NCBI GenBank assembly: GCA_017429765.1
Contig: JAFROJ010000073.1
Coordinates: 1 to 64,000 of the forward strand
Length of the DNA: 64,000 bases
Source: Bacteroidales bacterium
GTDB taxonomy: Bacteria; Bacteroidota; Bacteroidia; Bacteroidales; UBA932
Direction: 5' to 3'
How positions within the stretch are numbered: position 1 is the stretch's first letter; each line of letters opens with the position of its first letter. Below, piece by piece: positions 45,527 through 54,014 of the stretch. A program made the position numbers and the translations under genes. Below the pieces are notes generated by a model. That model saw only the letters and a list, made by a program, of their open reading frames with translations, was not told where the DNA came from and did not search any database.

Positions 45527-47307
45527 GCCTGAACGAAGGCGATGATCTCGCCTTTGACGACCTTCTCACCCTGTTTCCCGAGGACAGCCACGACACGGCC
45601 GTCAATGGCGGGGACTATCTCCTCCATCCCGTAATAGGTCTGGACGAATCCCATGCCTTCCCCGGCCTTGACCTCGGTACCTGCCACGGGGGCGGCCGAG
45701 GCGTCATCCACATCCACCTGCCACAGCAGCTGGCCCTTCACGGGAGCCTGGACTGGAACGGCGCCGGGATAGCGCCTGCAATACTCCTCGACATCGAACT
45801 TGGGCATCTCCACGACGGGACGGGTGACGACAATCGGCGCCCCGGCCTTGGCCTTGAAGTCCTCAAGCTCCTTGTTGAAGCGTTCCTTGGCGATGCCGCT
45901 CTTGTAGTCGAGGTACTGGCGCTCGTGCATCGCGAGCTCGAAGAGTTCCTCGTCGTCCTGACCGTAATCCCAGCCGTTCTCGTCCATGATCTTACGGAAC
46001 CTCGGGAGCTCGTCGGGATAATTGTCCTGGGGGTCGCCGGTGGAGAACTCCAGGCCTTTGGACTTGGCGAGTTCGATGACCTCCGGGGCGAGAGGCCCGG
46101 GAAGCTGGCCCATATTCCCGAGGATCATTCCCCAGGTGTCCTTGTCGATGGTTGTCCAGCGAGGCTTGTCGTTCAGCATGTTGAACAGGTTCATCAGGGC
46201 GGTGTTCTTGACATACTGGCTGAAGGGGGTCACGAGAGGCGGGTAGCCGAGGCGCGGCCACACATATTCAACCTCCTGGAAGAGCTTGACCATCAGGGTG
46301 TCGAGGCTCATCTCAGGACGGCCGTGGGCCCTCTGGGCGGCGTTGATGGCGCCCTGGAACCCCTTCAGGTCGGCCATCATTGAGCCCATCATTCCTCCCG
46401 GAAGGCCGCAGCCCACGAGCAGGGAGCTCATCTGAGAGTTAGTGGGGTTGATCCAATAGCCGAGGAAGTCGTCTATGAACTTCTGGGTAAGACGGCGGAC
46501 CTCCATGTAGGCGTCCATGTTGATGTCCTTCACGAGGAAACCGTCGGCCTTCATCATCTCGCGGATGGTGATCACGTCCGGATGGACCTTGCCCCAGGAG
46601 AGGGGCTCGACGGCCACGTCCAGGTAGTCTGCGCCGGCGCGGGCGACCTCCAGCATCGAGGCCGGGGAGAAGCCGGGGCCGGTGTGGCCGTGATACTGGA
46701 CAACGATGTGGGGATATTTGGTCTTGATCTCCTTGACCAGGTTGTAGAGAACAGTCGGACGGCCGATCCCGGCCATGTCCTTGAGGCAGATCTCGTCGCA
46801 GCCGTATCCGACCACCTTGTCCACTATGCCCATGTAATACTCCACGGTGTGGACAGGAGAGTGGGTTATCGACAAGGCGACCTGGGAGATCATGCCACCC
46901 TTCTTCGCGCCCTCGACCGAGACCTTCAGGTTGCGGTGGTCATTGAGGCCGCAGAAAGAGCGGGCGATGTCAGTGCCCTGCTTTTTCTTAACCTCGAACA
47001 TCAGGTAGCGGACATCCCTCGGCACAGGATTCATCCTGAGCGCGTTAAGGCCTCTTTCCAGCATGTGTGTCTGGATCCCGGCCTTGTGGAAGGGGGCTGT
47101 CCACTCCCGGACGGCGACATTCGGGTTCTCTCCGAAGAGGAGGTTGACCTGCTCGAAAGCGCCGCCGTTAGTCTCGACCCTGTCGAAGCAACCCATGTCC
47201 ACGATGGCGGGAGCGACCTCGCGGAGCTGGTCGACCCGAGGGACATACTTGCCCGAACTCTGCCACATGTCCCTGTAAACCAGGGAGAACTTTATTTCTC
47301 TAGCCAT
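45523..47307 (-). CDS. OadA-type carboxyltransferase with degenerate biotinyl domain
   Basis: A 594-residue protein matching the pyruvate/oxaloacetate carboxyltransferase alpha subunit. The HMGL-like TIM barrel (about 1-280) has SLVYRDMWQSSGKYVPR and metal ligands in QYHGHTGPGF; the conserved carboxylase domain spans about 300-460. The C-terminal biotinyl-like module (about 520-594) lacks the usual AMKM: the equivalent position reads TYYGMEEI, without the biotin-accepting Lys. It is first in an operon with SPOR, M28-TonB and leuS. Whether it works with a separate biotin carrier is unknown. Confidence 0.85.
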   Translation of the reverse strand: MAREIKFSLVYRDMWQSSGKYVPRVDQLREVAPAIVDMGCFDRVETNGGAFEQVNLLFGENPNVAVREWTAPFHKAGIQTHMLERGLNALRMNPVPRDVRYLMFEVKKKQGTDIARSFCGLNDHRNLKVSVEGAKKGGMISQVALSITHSPVHTVEYYMGIVDKVVGYGCDEICLKDMAGIGRPTVLYNLVKEIKTKYPHIVVQYHGHTGPGFSPASMLEVARAGADYLDVAVEPLSWGKVHPDVITIREMMKADGFLVKDINMDAYMEVRRLTQKFIDDFLGYWINPTNSQMSSLLVGCGLPGGMMGSMMADLKGFQGAINAAQRAHGRPEMSLDTLMVKLFQEVEYVWPRLGYPPLVTPFSQYVKNTALMNLFNMLNDKPRWTTIDKDTWGMILGNMGQLPGPLAPEVIELAKSKGLEFSTGDPQDNYPDELPRFRKIMDENGWDYGQDDEELFELAMHERQYLDYKSGIAKERFNKELEDFKAKAGAPIVVTRPVVEMPKFDVEEYCRRYPGAVPVQAPVKGQLLWQVDVDDASAAPVAGTEVKAGEGMGFVQTYYGMEEIVPAIDGRVVAVLGKQGEKVVKGEIIAFVQA

Positions 47308-47334
47308 ATTCAGAATCTTTTTCCTTTAATCTTA

Positions 47335-47342
47335 CAAATATA
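47335..47342 (-). promoter_or_regulatory. Promoter -7 box of the oadA-type operon
   Basis: TATATTTG on the minus strand, 27 nt before the ATG at 47307. Confidence 0.6.
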
Positions 47343-47383
47343 CTCATTTTCTCCCTTTGTTCGGAAACTTTTCTCCTTGGTCA

Positions 47384-47980
47384 TCAACGACTGTCGGCGG
47401 GAAGAGTCCCGAGATCCTCGAAAAGCCGGCGGTAAGCGTCGGCTTTTCTTTGCAGGGGAAGGGGGTAAGCCCTTGAAGTCGAGGGCAGCCGGTAGAAATC
47501 CAGTTCCCGGCCTTCCAGATTGACGTGAATATGTCCTCCCATCGGCGGCTCCTCCGCGCCGAACAGGCCACAAAGCGTCTCAGTGGCCTTCTGGCCTGTG
47601 GTCACGACTGCCCCGCAGCCGGGGATCCTCTCCAGCAATGAAGCGATGTCCGTGGGCTCGACCACCTCCAGGAACTTGTCCGAGGCGTTGTCCTTTAGGC
47701 GCCTCACCGCCGTCGCCGTGTCGAAAAGGGCGATTCCCTTTTCCTCGCAGAAACTCTTGATCTCCAGCAACTTGAACTTCCTGGCATCGGTGTCGACAAA
47801 CCTGTCTTTGTCCCCGTGGAACACTATTCCCATGATCCTCCAGAAATCATTGATGAAGTTAGGGTAATAGAACTCCACGCTCCAACGCTTCGGCTGCGGA
47901 GGGAAGCTGCCGAGGAAAAGCACCTTGGCGTTCCCAGGCAGGAAGGGCTCGAAAGGATGCCGCTCGATCCCGGGGTCCAT
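47384..47980 (-). CDS. Uracil-DNA glycosylase superfamily protein
   Basis: A 198-residue UDG-superfamily protein of the Mug-like type. KVLFLGSFPPQPKRWSVEFYYPNFINDFWRIMG (near residue 19) corresponds to motif A, and AVVTTGQKATETL and RLPSTSRAYPL to the later substrate-binding segments. It is expected to remove damaged or mismatched bases, but specificity is uncertain because motif A lacks the canonical GINPG. It follows the acyltransferase gene with a 2-nt gap. Confidence 0.7.
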   Translation of the reverse strand: MDPGIERHPFEPFLPGNAKVLFLGSFPPQPKRWSVEFYYPNFINDFWRIMGIVFHGDKDRFVDTDARKFKLLEIKSFCEEKGIALFDTATAVRRLKDNASDKFLEVVEPTDIASLLERIPGCGAVVTTGQKATETLCGLFGAEEPPMGGHIHVNLEGRELDFYRLPSTSRAYPLPLQRKADAYRRLFEDLGTLPADSR

Positions 47981-47982
47981 GG

Positions 47983-49107
47983 CTACGCTTTAAGGAATAT
48001 TCCCCTCTTGTACATCAGCCTCATGATGAGGAAGAGGATGGTGACATTGGCGACTGTTATGACGAGGGAATAATAGTCCCCGGTGTACTTCTCCAGGCCG
48101 AAAAGCAGAGACTTGCTGACCGATGAGAAATTGATCACCTCGCCGATGCAATAGGCCGCTATCGAATTCATCCCGAAGTACTTAAGCCAATTGAGCCCCT
48201 TGCTCTTGCCCCACACGTCGACAACCAGATAGACCGCCGCGAGGGCCAGGCTGCATATTCCTCCTGAATAGAGGGTCATCGAGCTGCTCCAGATCTTCTT
48301 GATAACCGGGAACCAGGAGCCAAGAGCCATCCCGAAGATAATCAGGGAAACCCCCTCCAAGGCCAGGAGAATCGCCCTCATGAACTTAGCCTTGGAGTTG
48401 TCCTTCAAGACAGTGCCCGCGTAACAGCCGAGCATCACGGTCACTATGAAATTGAGGCTGCTGAGGATCCAGGTGTACTGGTAGCCCTCGTTCCACGCCC
48501 AGGTGCCGTCGGGGTTCCAGATCACCCCGTCCCTGTGACATCCCAGCACGGCCTTGTCCACCAGCATAGCGACATTGCTTTGCGGATCGAGATTCATCTT
48601 CCCGACCACCATGAAGACAACTATGTAGGCCGCGAAGCAGATAAAGCCGAAAATCCAACTCCCCCTCTTGCCGAGATACACGAACGCCAAGGCGGCGAAA
48701 ACATAGCCCACGGCTATGGCCTGGAGGGTGTTGGCGAATGGATGGAAGAGCTTGAAATCAAAATGCAGGAGGTTCCCCTGGACGATCCAGCCAAGGAAGA
48801 AAAGGAGGCAGAACCTCTTCAACAGTTTCAGGAGGAAAGCCTTCCCCGGCTTCTCCCATTCCCTGTATCTGGCCATGGAGAAAGGGATGGTCGCCCCGGA
48901 CATAAACATGAACAGGGGCATGATTATATCCCAGAGGACGAAGCCTTCCCATGAGACGTGGCTCACCTGGTGACGGACCCCGTCCCAGACGGGAGAGGAG
49001 TTGATTCTCAGGAAGGTATGGATAACAGGACCGGCGACCAGAAGCAGGAACAGGTCCAACCCCCGGAGGATGTCCAGCGAGGAGAGCCTCTCTTTACGCG
49101 CCTCCAT
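47983..49107 (-). CDS. DUF5009/NagX-like membrane acyltransferase
   Basis: A 374-residue polytopic protein with about ten spans. The N-terminus RLSSLDILRGLDLFLLL is the signature of the acyltransferase_3/heparan-alpha-glucosaminide N-acetyltransferase-like group, and HVSWEGFVLWDIIMPLFMFMSGATIPFS is typical of DUF5009. It may acylate a sugar at the membrane. It follows the GlpT-like transporter by one base, suggesting a shared sugar-related role, which remains inference. Confidence 0.78.
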   Translation of the reverse strand: MEARKERLSSLDILRGLDLFLLLVAGPVIHTFLRINSSPVWDGVRHQVSHVSWEGFVLWDIIMPLFMFMSGATIPFSMARYREWEKPGKAFLLKLLKRFCLLFFLGWIVQGNLLHFDFKLFHPFANTLQAIAVGYVFAALAFVYLGKRGSWIFGFICFAAYIVVFMVVGKMNLDPQSNVAMLVDKAVLGCHRDGVIWNPDGTWAWNEGYQYTWILSSLNFIVTVMLGCYAGTVLKDNSKAKFMRAILLALEGVSLIIFGMALGSWFPVIKKIWSSSMTLYSGGICSLALAAVYLVVDVWGKSKGLNWLKYFGMNSIAAYCIGEVINFSSVSKSLLFGLEKYTGDYYSLVITVANVTILFLIMRLMYKRGIFLKA

Positions 49108-49108
49108 A

Positions 49109-50515
49109 CTATCCCGCGGTCTCTGACTCGAACTCGCTGATCACCTTCTCGGCCTTGGCGTAACCGTCGGCGGGGGCCTTCCACATTATGGCGAAGATTA
49201 TGGAGCCGAGGATCCCGAAGGCTATGGCGACAGCGAACACTGTGTTCCAGCCGAACGACTTGGCTATCATACCGAAAGCCAGGCCGGAGACTGTCGTGCT
49301 GGCGTAGCCGAATATTCCCAGGACCCCGTTGGCTGAGGCGGCGGCGCGCTTGGTCGCCTGGTTGGAGGCGGCGATCCCGGTGAGGGCCTGAGGGCCGTAG
49401 ATAAAGAAACTGGACATGATCAGGAAGAAGATCGCCAGCCCGGTGTTGGACTGCGGCATCCTCCAGAAGATGAAGAAGCACAAGGTGGCCATCACCATGA
49501 ATATCAAGCAGGTGTGATGGGCTTTGCTCTTGAAGAACCTGTCTGTCACCCAGCCGGCCAGGAGGGTGCCGATGATTCCTCCGACTATCTCGGAAGCGGC
49601 CACGACATTGGCCGCCGTGGCGATCGGAAGCTGCTTGTAATCAGTGAGAAACATCGATCCCCAGTCGAGGATGGTGAACCTGATGACATAGACGCAGAAA
49701 TTGGAGACCGCAAGGATCCAGATTATCGGGTTGCGGAACACCATCTTCTTCAGCAGGACCTTGTACAGGGCGTGGGCGTGCCCGGGGGTCTCAGCCTTCT
49801 CCTCCACGTGTTTCGTGGCGATGTGCTCATCAAGAAGCTCCGGACTGGGAAGTCCCACGTCGGAGGGAGAATTCCTCAGGCCGAAGAACAGCAGGAAGCT
49901 GCCGGCGGCGGCGAGGATGGCGGGGATAAAGAAGCACCACTGCCAGGCCTGGTAGCCGAAACGACCCAGGATGAAAGTGCCTATAAGAACGGCCACAAGA
50001 CCCGCGCCGATGGAATGGGAGCTGTTCCAGACACTCTGCTTGGTGGCCAACTCGGAAGGCTTGATCCAGTGGGCCATGAGGCTTCCGCAGGGAGGGTAGC
50101 CCATTCCTTGGGTGTAACCGTTTATCAGCCAGAGAGATCCGATGAAATAAACAAAGCCGACGGTGGCTTTGCCGCTGGCGTCCATGTAGTGGAACAAGCC
50201 GTTCATCTGGGGACTCAACCCGATGATGAAGTTGACAACGGCCGAGAGCAGGAGCCCGAGGCCCATTATGAACTTCTTCGAGCGGGCGCGGTCGGAGATG
50301 AACCCGTTGATGAAACGGGAGACGCCGTACACTATTCCGTTAAGGGTCAGGAATATACCGAGCTGGGTCTCATCGAGCCCAAGCTCGGATTTCAGCGCCG
50401 GCATAGCGATGCTGAAATTCTTCCTCACGAAATAGAAAAGGGCATAGCCGATCATCAGGATGATGAGGGTACGCCACTGCCAATAATTGTATTTTTTCTT
50501 GATGCTCTGGTCCAT
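49109..50515 (-). CDS. MFS transporter, organophosphate:phosphate antiporter type
   Basis: A 468-residue MFS protein of the GlpT/UhpT group with 12 predicted spans. YALFYFVRKNFSIAMPAL carries the conserved R in TM1, QGMGYPPCGSLMAHW is the TM4-5 signature, and SSFFIYGPQALTGIAAS lies near TM10. Family members import glycerol-3-phosphate or hexose phosphates. MDQSIKKKYNYW at 50515 lies 5 nt after a perfect -7 box. It leads the operon with the acyltransferase and UDG-like genes. Confidence 0.88.
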   Translation of the reverse strand: MDQSIKKKYNYWQWRTLIILMIGYALFYFVRKNFSIAMPALKSELGLDETQLGIFLTLNGIVYGVSRFINGFISDRARSKKFIMGLGLLLSAVVNFIIGLSPQMNGLFHYMDASGKATVGFVYFIGSLWLINGYTQGMGYPPCGSLMAHWIKPSELATKQSVWNSSHSIGAGLVAVLIGTFILGRFGYQAWQWCFFIPAILAAAGSFLLFFGLRNSPSDVGLPSPELLDEHIATKHVEEKAETPGHAHALYKVLLKKMVFRNPIIWILAVSNFCVYVIRFTILDWGSMFLTDYKQLPIATAANVVAASEIVGGIIGTLLAGWVTDRFFKSKAHHTCLIFMVMATLCFFIFWRMPQSNTGLAIFFLIMSSFFIYGPQALTGIAASNQATKRAAASANGVLGIFGYASTTVSGLAFGMIAKSFGWNTVFAVAIAFGILGSIIFAIMWKAPADGYAKAEKVISEFESETAG

Positions 50516-50520
50516 ATCCA

Positions 50521-50528
50521 CAAATATA
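50521..50528 (-). promoter_or_regulatory. MFS gene promoter -7 box
   Basis: TATATTTG on the minus strand with only 5 nt to the ATG at 50515; a leaderless transcript is expected. Confidence 0.7.
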
Positions 50529-50561
50529 ATCAAATCCGAAGTCAAGTAGAATAATATTTCG

Positions 50562-50569
50562 TACTTTTG
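50562..50569 (+). promoter_or_regulatory. HAD-IIA gene promoter -7 box
   Basis: TACTTTTG with 5 nt to the ATG at 50575, mirroring the divergent MFS promoter; a leaderless transcript is expected. Confidence 0.7.
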
Positions 50570-50574
50570 TGAAT

Positions 50575-51432
50575 ATGAAAGAGAACTTCAACAAGGAGCT
50601 TTCGGCGGAACAGAGGGAAAGGCTTCGCCGGGTCCGCCACCTCGCGCTCGACATGGACGGGACCATCTACATGGAGAACAACATATTCCCGTTCACGATC
50701 CCGACTCTCGACGCCCTCAAGGCGGCCGGCGTGGGACATTCCTTCCTGACCAACAACCCTACCAAATCCGTCGGGGACTATGTCGCCAAACTGAAGAGGA
50801 TGGGGATAGACTGCGCCTGGGAGGACATGTACACCACCCCTATCGCCACTATTGACTACATCAAGAAAACCTATCCGGAGGTGAAGCGTCTCTTCATGCT
50901 CGGAACCCCCAGCATGAGGGAGCAGTTCATCGAGGCTGGCTTCGTCTCCTGCGAGGACGATCCGGCCGACAGGCCCGACATGCTGGTCGTGGCCTTCGAC
51001 ACCACCTTGGTATATTCACGCCTGTGCAGGGCGGCCTGGTGGGCAAAGCAGGGCATCCCCTACATCGCCACCAACCCCGACTGGGTCTGCCCCACCGACG
51101 CCGAGACCGTCCTGGTGGACTGCGGCTCGCTCCAGAAATGCATCGAGGCGGCCACCGGAAGGAGGCCCGACAAGGTGATGGGCAAGCCCGACCCCACGAT
51201 GCTGGACGGCATCCGCGACCGCCACGGCCTGAAGCCTGAGGAGATCGCGATGGTCGGCGACCGCATCTACACCGACATCGAGATGGGACGCCGGGCGGGA
51301 GCGGTCAGCGTGCTGGTTCTTTCCGGCGAGACGACCCTTGAGACAGCCCTCGAGGCCGGCACCGCCGACTTCATCGTGAGGGACCTCGAGGAACTCGGAG
51401 ACCTGATACTCGAAAGCCGGAAGTCGCTGTAA
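50575..51432 (+). CDS. HAD-IIA phosphatase (NagD-like)
   Basis: A 285-residue HAD hydrolase. Motif I is LALDMDGTIYMENNIFP, motif II FLTNNPTKS, a C2A cap follows, and motifs III/IV are GKPDPTMLDGI and AMVGDRIYTDIEMGRRAGA. NagD-type enzymes dephosphorylate nucleotides or sugar phosphates such as UMP. The ATG at 50575 is preferred over an in-frame GTG at 50569, which is part of the promoter. The next gene begins immediately after the stop. Confidence 0.9.
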   Translation: MKENFNKELSAEQRERLRRVRHLALDMDGTIYMENNIFPFTIPTLDALKAAGVGHSFLTNNPTKSVGDYVAKLKRMGIDCAWEDMYTTPIATIDYIKKTYPEVKRLFMLGTPSMREQFIEAGFVSCEDDPADRPDMLVVAFDTTLVYSRLCRAAWWAKQGIPYIATNPDWVCPTDAETVLVDCGSLQKCIEAATGRRPDKVMGKPDPTMLDGIRDRHGLKPEEIAMVGDRIYTDIEMGRRAGAVSVLVLSGETTLETALEAGTADFIVRDLEELGDLILESRKSL

Positions 51433-52011
51433 ATGAAGATCCTTTTCATACACGGCCTGGCCTCTTCCGGGGCCTACAAGATGGCCTCGACCCTAAGGAT
51501 CCTCCTTAAGGGCAGCGAGGTCATCGCCCCTGACGTGCCAATCAATCCCTCGGAGGCCCTCGGTCTTCTTGAAGGAATATGCCGTGACGAGGACCCCGAC
51601 CTTGTGGCCGGCCTCTCGCTCGGAGGCTTCTGGGCCCAGAAACTACGTGGCCGGAGGAAAATCCTGGTCAACCCGGACTTCCATCCTTCCAAGCTCCTCC
51701 GATCAAAACTCGGAGTGATGGAATATCTCTCCCCCCGGCGTGACGGGGCGACATCATTCACCATAACAGAAGAGATCTGCCGAGGCTACGAGGCTCTGGA
51801 AAATGTTGAGTTCGAGGGGATTGACGCCCAAGAGACCGCCCTCACCACCGGGATGTTCGCCGACCATGACGAGATGGTGGACTGCCACGACGAGTTCCTT
51901 GCCCATTACCCGGGACGCGCCCACCGCTATCCCGGAACGCACCTCCCGAATTTCCCCGAGATCAAGAAGTATTTCCTGCCAGTGATCGAGAATGAGATAT
52001 CTCACGAATAA
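51433..52011 (+). CDS. YqiA/YcfP-like alpha/beta hydrolase
   Basis: A 192-residue small esterase-like protein: ILFIHGLASSGAYKMASTL at the N-terminus, nucleophile elbow AGLSLGGFWAQ (GxSxGG), an acidic residue in FADHDEMVDC and His in RYPGTHLPNF. The E. coli homologue YqiA hydrolyses short acyl-CoA/p-nitrophenyl esters in vitro; the natural substrate is unknown. It overlaps lplA by 20 nt. Confidence 0.82.
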   Translation: MKILFIHGLASSGAYKMASTLRILLKGSEVIAPDVPINPSEALGLLEGICRDEDPDLVAGLSLGGFWAQKLRGRRKILVNPDFHPSKLLRSKLGVMEYLSPRRDGATSFTITEEICRGYEALENVEFEGIDAQETALTTGMFADHDEMVDCHDEFLAHYPGRAHRYPGTHLPNFPEIKKYFLPVIENEISHE

Positions 52012-53017
52012 GTCCACGGACCCTTATTTCAACCTCGCCTTCGACGAGTATTGCCTGGAGAACTTGTTCTCCCGGGAGCCGTATTTCTTTCTCTGGAGGA
52101 ACCGCCCTTCCGTGATTATCGGCCTTAACCAGAACGCTTATTCGGAGGTCAACCTGCCCTATCTGGACTCCCATGGCATCACCCTCGCCCGCCGTGTCAC
52201 CGGCGGCGGCGCCGTCTACCACGACCTCCAGAACCTGAACTACACCATCATCAGACGTCTCCCGGTCCCTGAGCCATTTTCCCCGGTCCCTGAGCCTGTC
52301 GAAGGGCCCTCCTGTCATCCTGAGCAAAGCGAAGGATCTTCCCCCGCCCCTCTCGTCACCGCCCTGCGCCGGCTCGGAGTCCCCGCCGAACTCACCGGAC
52401 GCAACGACATATTCGTGGAAGGCCGTAAGGTATCCGGCTATGCCAGAAGGGTTTCCGGGAAGCAGGAGATAATCCACGGGACCCTGATGTACGATGTGGA
52501 CATCGACACCCTGACCAAGGTTCTGGACACCCCCGGATCTAAGATGCGGGCCAAGGGCATCGGCTCTGTCAAGTCCCGCGTGGCCAACCTGAAGGACTAT
52601 CTTCCCGGGTTCAAGTCGCTCGACGAGGTCCAGGCCGCGCTTCAGGAGATCCTTGCCGCCGGGGACGGCCCGATGGATTTCCCGGAGGACGGCCTGGAAA
52701 AGGTTAAAGAGATGAGGGACAGGAAGTTCTCGACCTGGGAGTTTATCTACGGCCACTCCCACGAGGCCGATTTCACCCACAAGGCCAAACTGCCCTGCGG
52801 GACCGTGGAGGCCGCCGTCCGTCTGGACCGCGGCCTGGTCAAGGGGCTGACCTTCACCGGCGACTATCTTTTCGACGAGCCCGCCTCAGGTCTCGCCGCC
52901 GCCCTCGCTGGGTGCCGTTTCGAGAAGATGTCCATGGCCGAAGCGCTTAAAGATATTCCTGTATCGCGGTATTTCCGGGACAGCTCGGCCGAGGATCTCC
53001 TCAATCTGCTGTTTTGA
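51992..53017 (+). CDS. lplA: Lipoate-protein ligase A
   Basis: A 341-residue ligase that activates lipoate with ATP and attaches it to lipoyl domains such as that of the E2 at 62-63.6 kb. SVIIGLNQNAYSEVN, the lipoate-binding ARRVTGGGAVYHDLQNLNY and AELTGRNDIFVEGRKVSGYARR are conserved, and a C-terminal accessory domain begins near residue 240. About 30 residues (roughly 88-118, PEPVEG and HPEQSEGS) are encoded by interspersed repeat DNA placed between two conserved blocks, probably a surface loop. The frame stays open, so it is likely functional. Confidence 0.9.
   Translation: MRYLTNKSTDPYFNLAFDEYCLENLFSREPYFFLWRNRPSVIIGLNQNAYSEVNLPYLDSHGITLARRVTGGGAVYHDLQNLNYTIIRRLPVPEPFSPVPEPVEGPSCHPEQSEGSSPAPLVTALRRLGVPAELTGRNDIFVEGRKVSGYARRVSGKQEIIHGTLMYDVDIDTLTKVLDTPGSKMRAKGIGSVKSRVANLKDYLPGFKSLDEVQAALQEILAAGDGPMDFPEDGLEKVKEMRDRKFSTWEFIYGHSHEADFTHKAKLPCGTVEAAVRLDRGLVKGLTFTGDYLFDEPASGLAAALAGCRFEKMSMAEALKDIPVSRYFRDSSAEDLLNLLF
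52263..52340. repeat. PEPVEG-type and HPEQSEG-type interspersed repeats in lplA
   Basis: A 23-nt unit at 52284-52306 (ending GAGCCTGTCGAAGGG) is identical to 62952-62974 in the E2 gene; its first 13 nt also occur at 52263-52275. A second, different unit follows at about 52314-52340 (ATCCTGAGCAAAGCGAAGGA core). Both resemble short repeats found scattered in many bacterial genomes. Their origin is not known to me. Confidence 0.8.
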
Positions 53018-53039
53018 GCGACTTTTTCGCGTTTTTCCC

Positions 53040-53066
53040 AACCTTCCGGCGGGGAATCTCGTCTAA
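53040..53066 (+). promoter_or_regulatory. Putative ECF sigma-dependent promoter
   Basis: AACCTT (53040-53045) and GTCTAA (53061-53066), 15 nt apart, resemble the AAC-type -35 and GTCTAA -10 of ECF sigma promoters. No TAnnTTTG box is visible here. It precedes the operon encoding an ECF factor, so autoregulation is inferred. Confidence 0.5.
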
Positions 53067-53082
53067 TGAGAAAAAAACAATC

Positions 53083-53529
53083 ATGGTAGACATTATCACT
53101 CCCATTTTCATGTGCGTCGTCATGCCGGTGGCTATTGTCTGGCTGGTGATGTGGACCAAACGCAACGAGACCAACAAGATGGCCGAGATCATGCTCAAGG
53201 CCATTGAGAACGGTACCCCTATCGACCCTTATTTCTTCAAGGAGCAGCATCTCCAGAAGAGCCTCAAAGAGAAACAGCTCGGGCTTCTGACCGCGGCGAT
53301 AATCCCCTCTGTCATAGGGTTGATCTCTCTGCTCACGGGCCTGATCTACACCCTTGTGAACCACTTTGATTACAAAACCGGCCCAACCGTGTTCACGATT
53401 CTTCTACCTCTGGCCGGCTGCGCGCTCATCGCGGTGGGATTGGCCCTCTATTTGACTTATCTTATAAGGAGATGGATCCTCGCCAAGGAACTGGCGGCCG
53501 AGGAGAAAGCCCTTGAGAAGCCCGAATAA
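53083..53529 (+). CDS. DUF6249-like membrane protein of the ECF operon
   Basis: A 148-residue protein with three hydrophobic spans (residues 4-22 IITPIFMCVVMPVAIVWLV, about 70-92 and 105-127) and a short cytoplasmic segment with NETNKMAEIMLKAIENGTPIDP, typical of DUF6249. Such genes often stand before ECF sigma genes in Bacteroidetes. The ATG at 53083 is 16 nt after the ECF-like promoter; its stop overlaps the sigma start by one base. Function unknown. Confidence 0.72.
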   Translation: MVDIITPIFMCVVMPVAIVWLVMWTKRNETNKMAEIMLKAIENGTPIDPYFFKEQHLQKSLKEKQLGLLTAAIIPSVIGLISLLTGLIYTLVNHFDYKTGPTVFTILLPLAGCALIAVGLALYLTYLIRRWILAKELAAEEKALEKPE

Positions 53530-54014
53530 TGACAAGAGAGCGGTTCATCGACCTTGTGAGAGCGGAGCAGGAACCCCTGAGACGGTTCCTGCTCGCTTTA
53601 TGCGGAGGGGACTCCGCCCTGGCCGATGATCTCGCGCAAGACACGTTGACCCGAGCCTACGTCGCATCCGGCTCCTTCCTGGGGAAATCCAAGTTCAGGA
53701 CCTGGCTGTTCAGGATCGCCTACAACCGTTATATCGACTACCGCCGGAAACCTATTCCCGAACAGTCCCCTATCGACGTGAGTGAGGCCATGGACATCAA
53801 GTCCGAGGACGCCTCCGACGCCTTTTTCCGCTATCAGAGGCTCTATCTCGCGCTTGACGAGCTCCCCGAGAAGGAAAAAGCCGCCATCGTCCTGTTCTAT
53901 TTCGAGGACCGTGAGATCAAGGAGATAGCTTCTATTCTCGGCATCCCGTCAGGGACCGTGAAATACCATCTCTCCAGCGGAAGAGCCCATCTCAAAAAGC
54001 ATCTAAGTCTATGA
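53529..54014 (+). CDS. ECF RNA polymerase sigma factor
   Basis: A 161-residue sigma-70 family ECF factor. Region 2 (about 15-80) has DDLAQDTLTRAYVASGSFLGKSKFRTWLFRIAYNRYID, and region 4 (about 105-155) has LDELPEKEKAAIVLFYFEDREIKEIASILGIPSGTVKYHLSSGRAHL. It is coupled to the upstream DUF6249 gene (TAATG) and to the downstream membrane protein gene (ATGA). The signal is unknown. Confidence 0.92.
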   Translation: MTRERFIDLVRAEQEPLRRFLLALCGGDSALADDLAQDTLTRAYVASGSFLGKSKFRTWLFRIAYNRYIDYRRKPIPEQSPIDVSEAMDIKSEDASDAFFRYQRLYLALDELPEKEKAAIVLFYFEDREIKEIASILGIPSGTVKYHLSSGRAHLKKHLSL

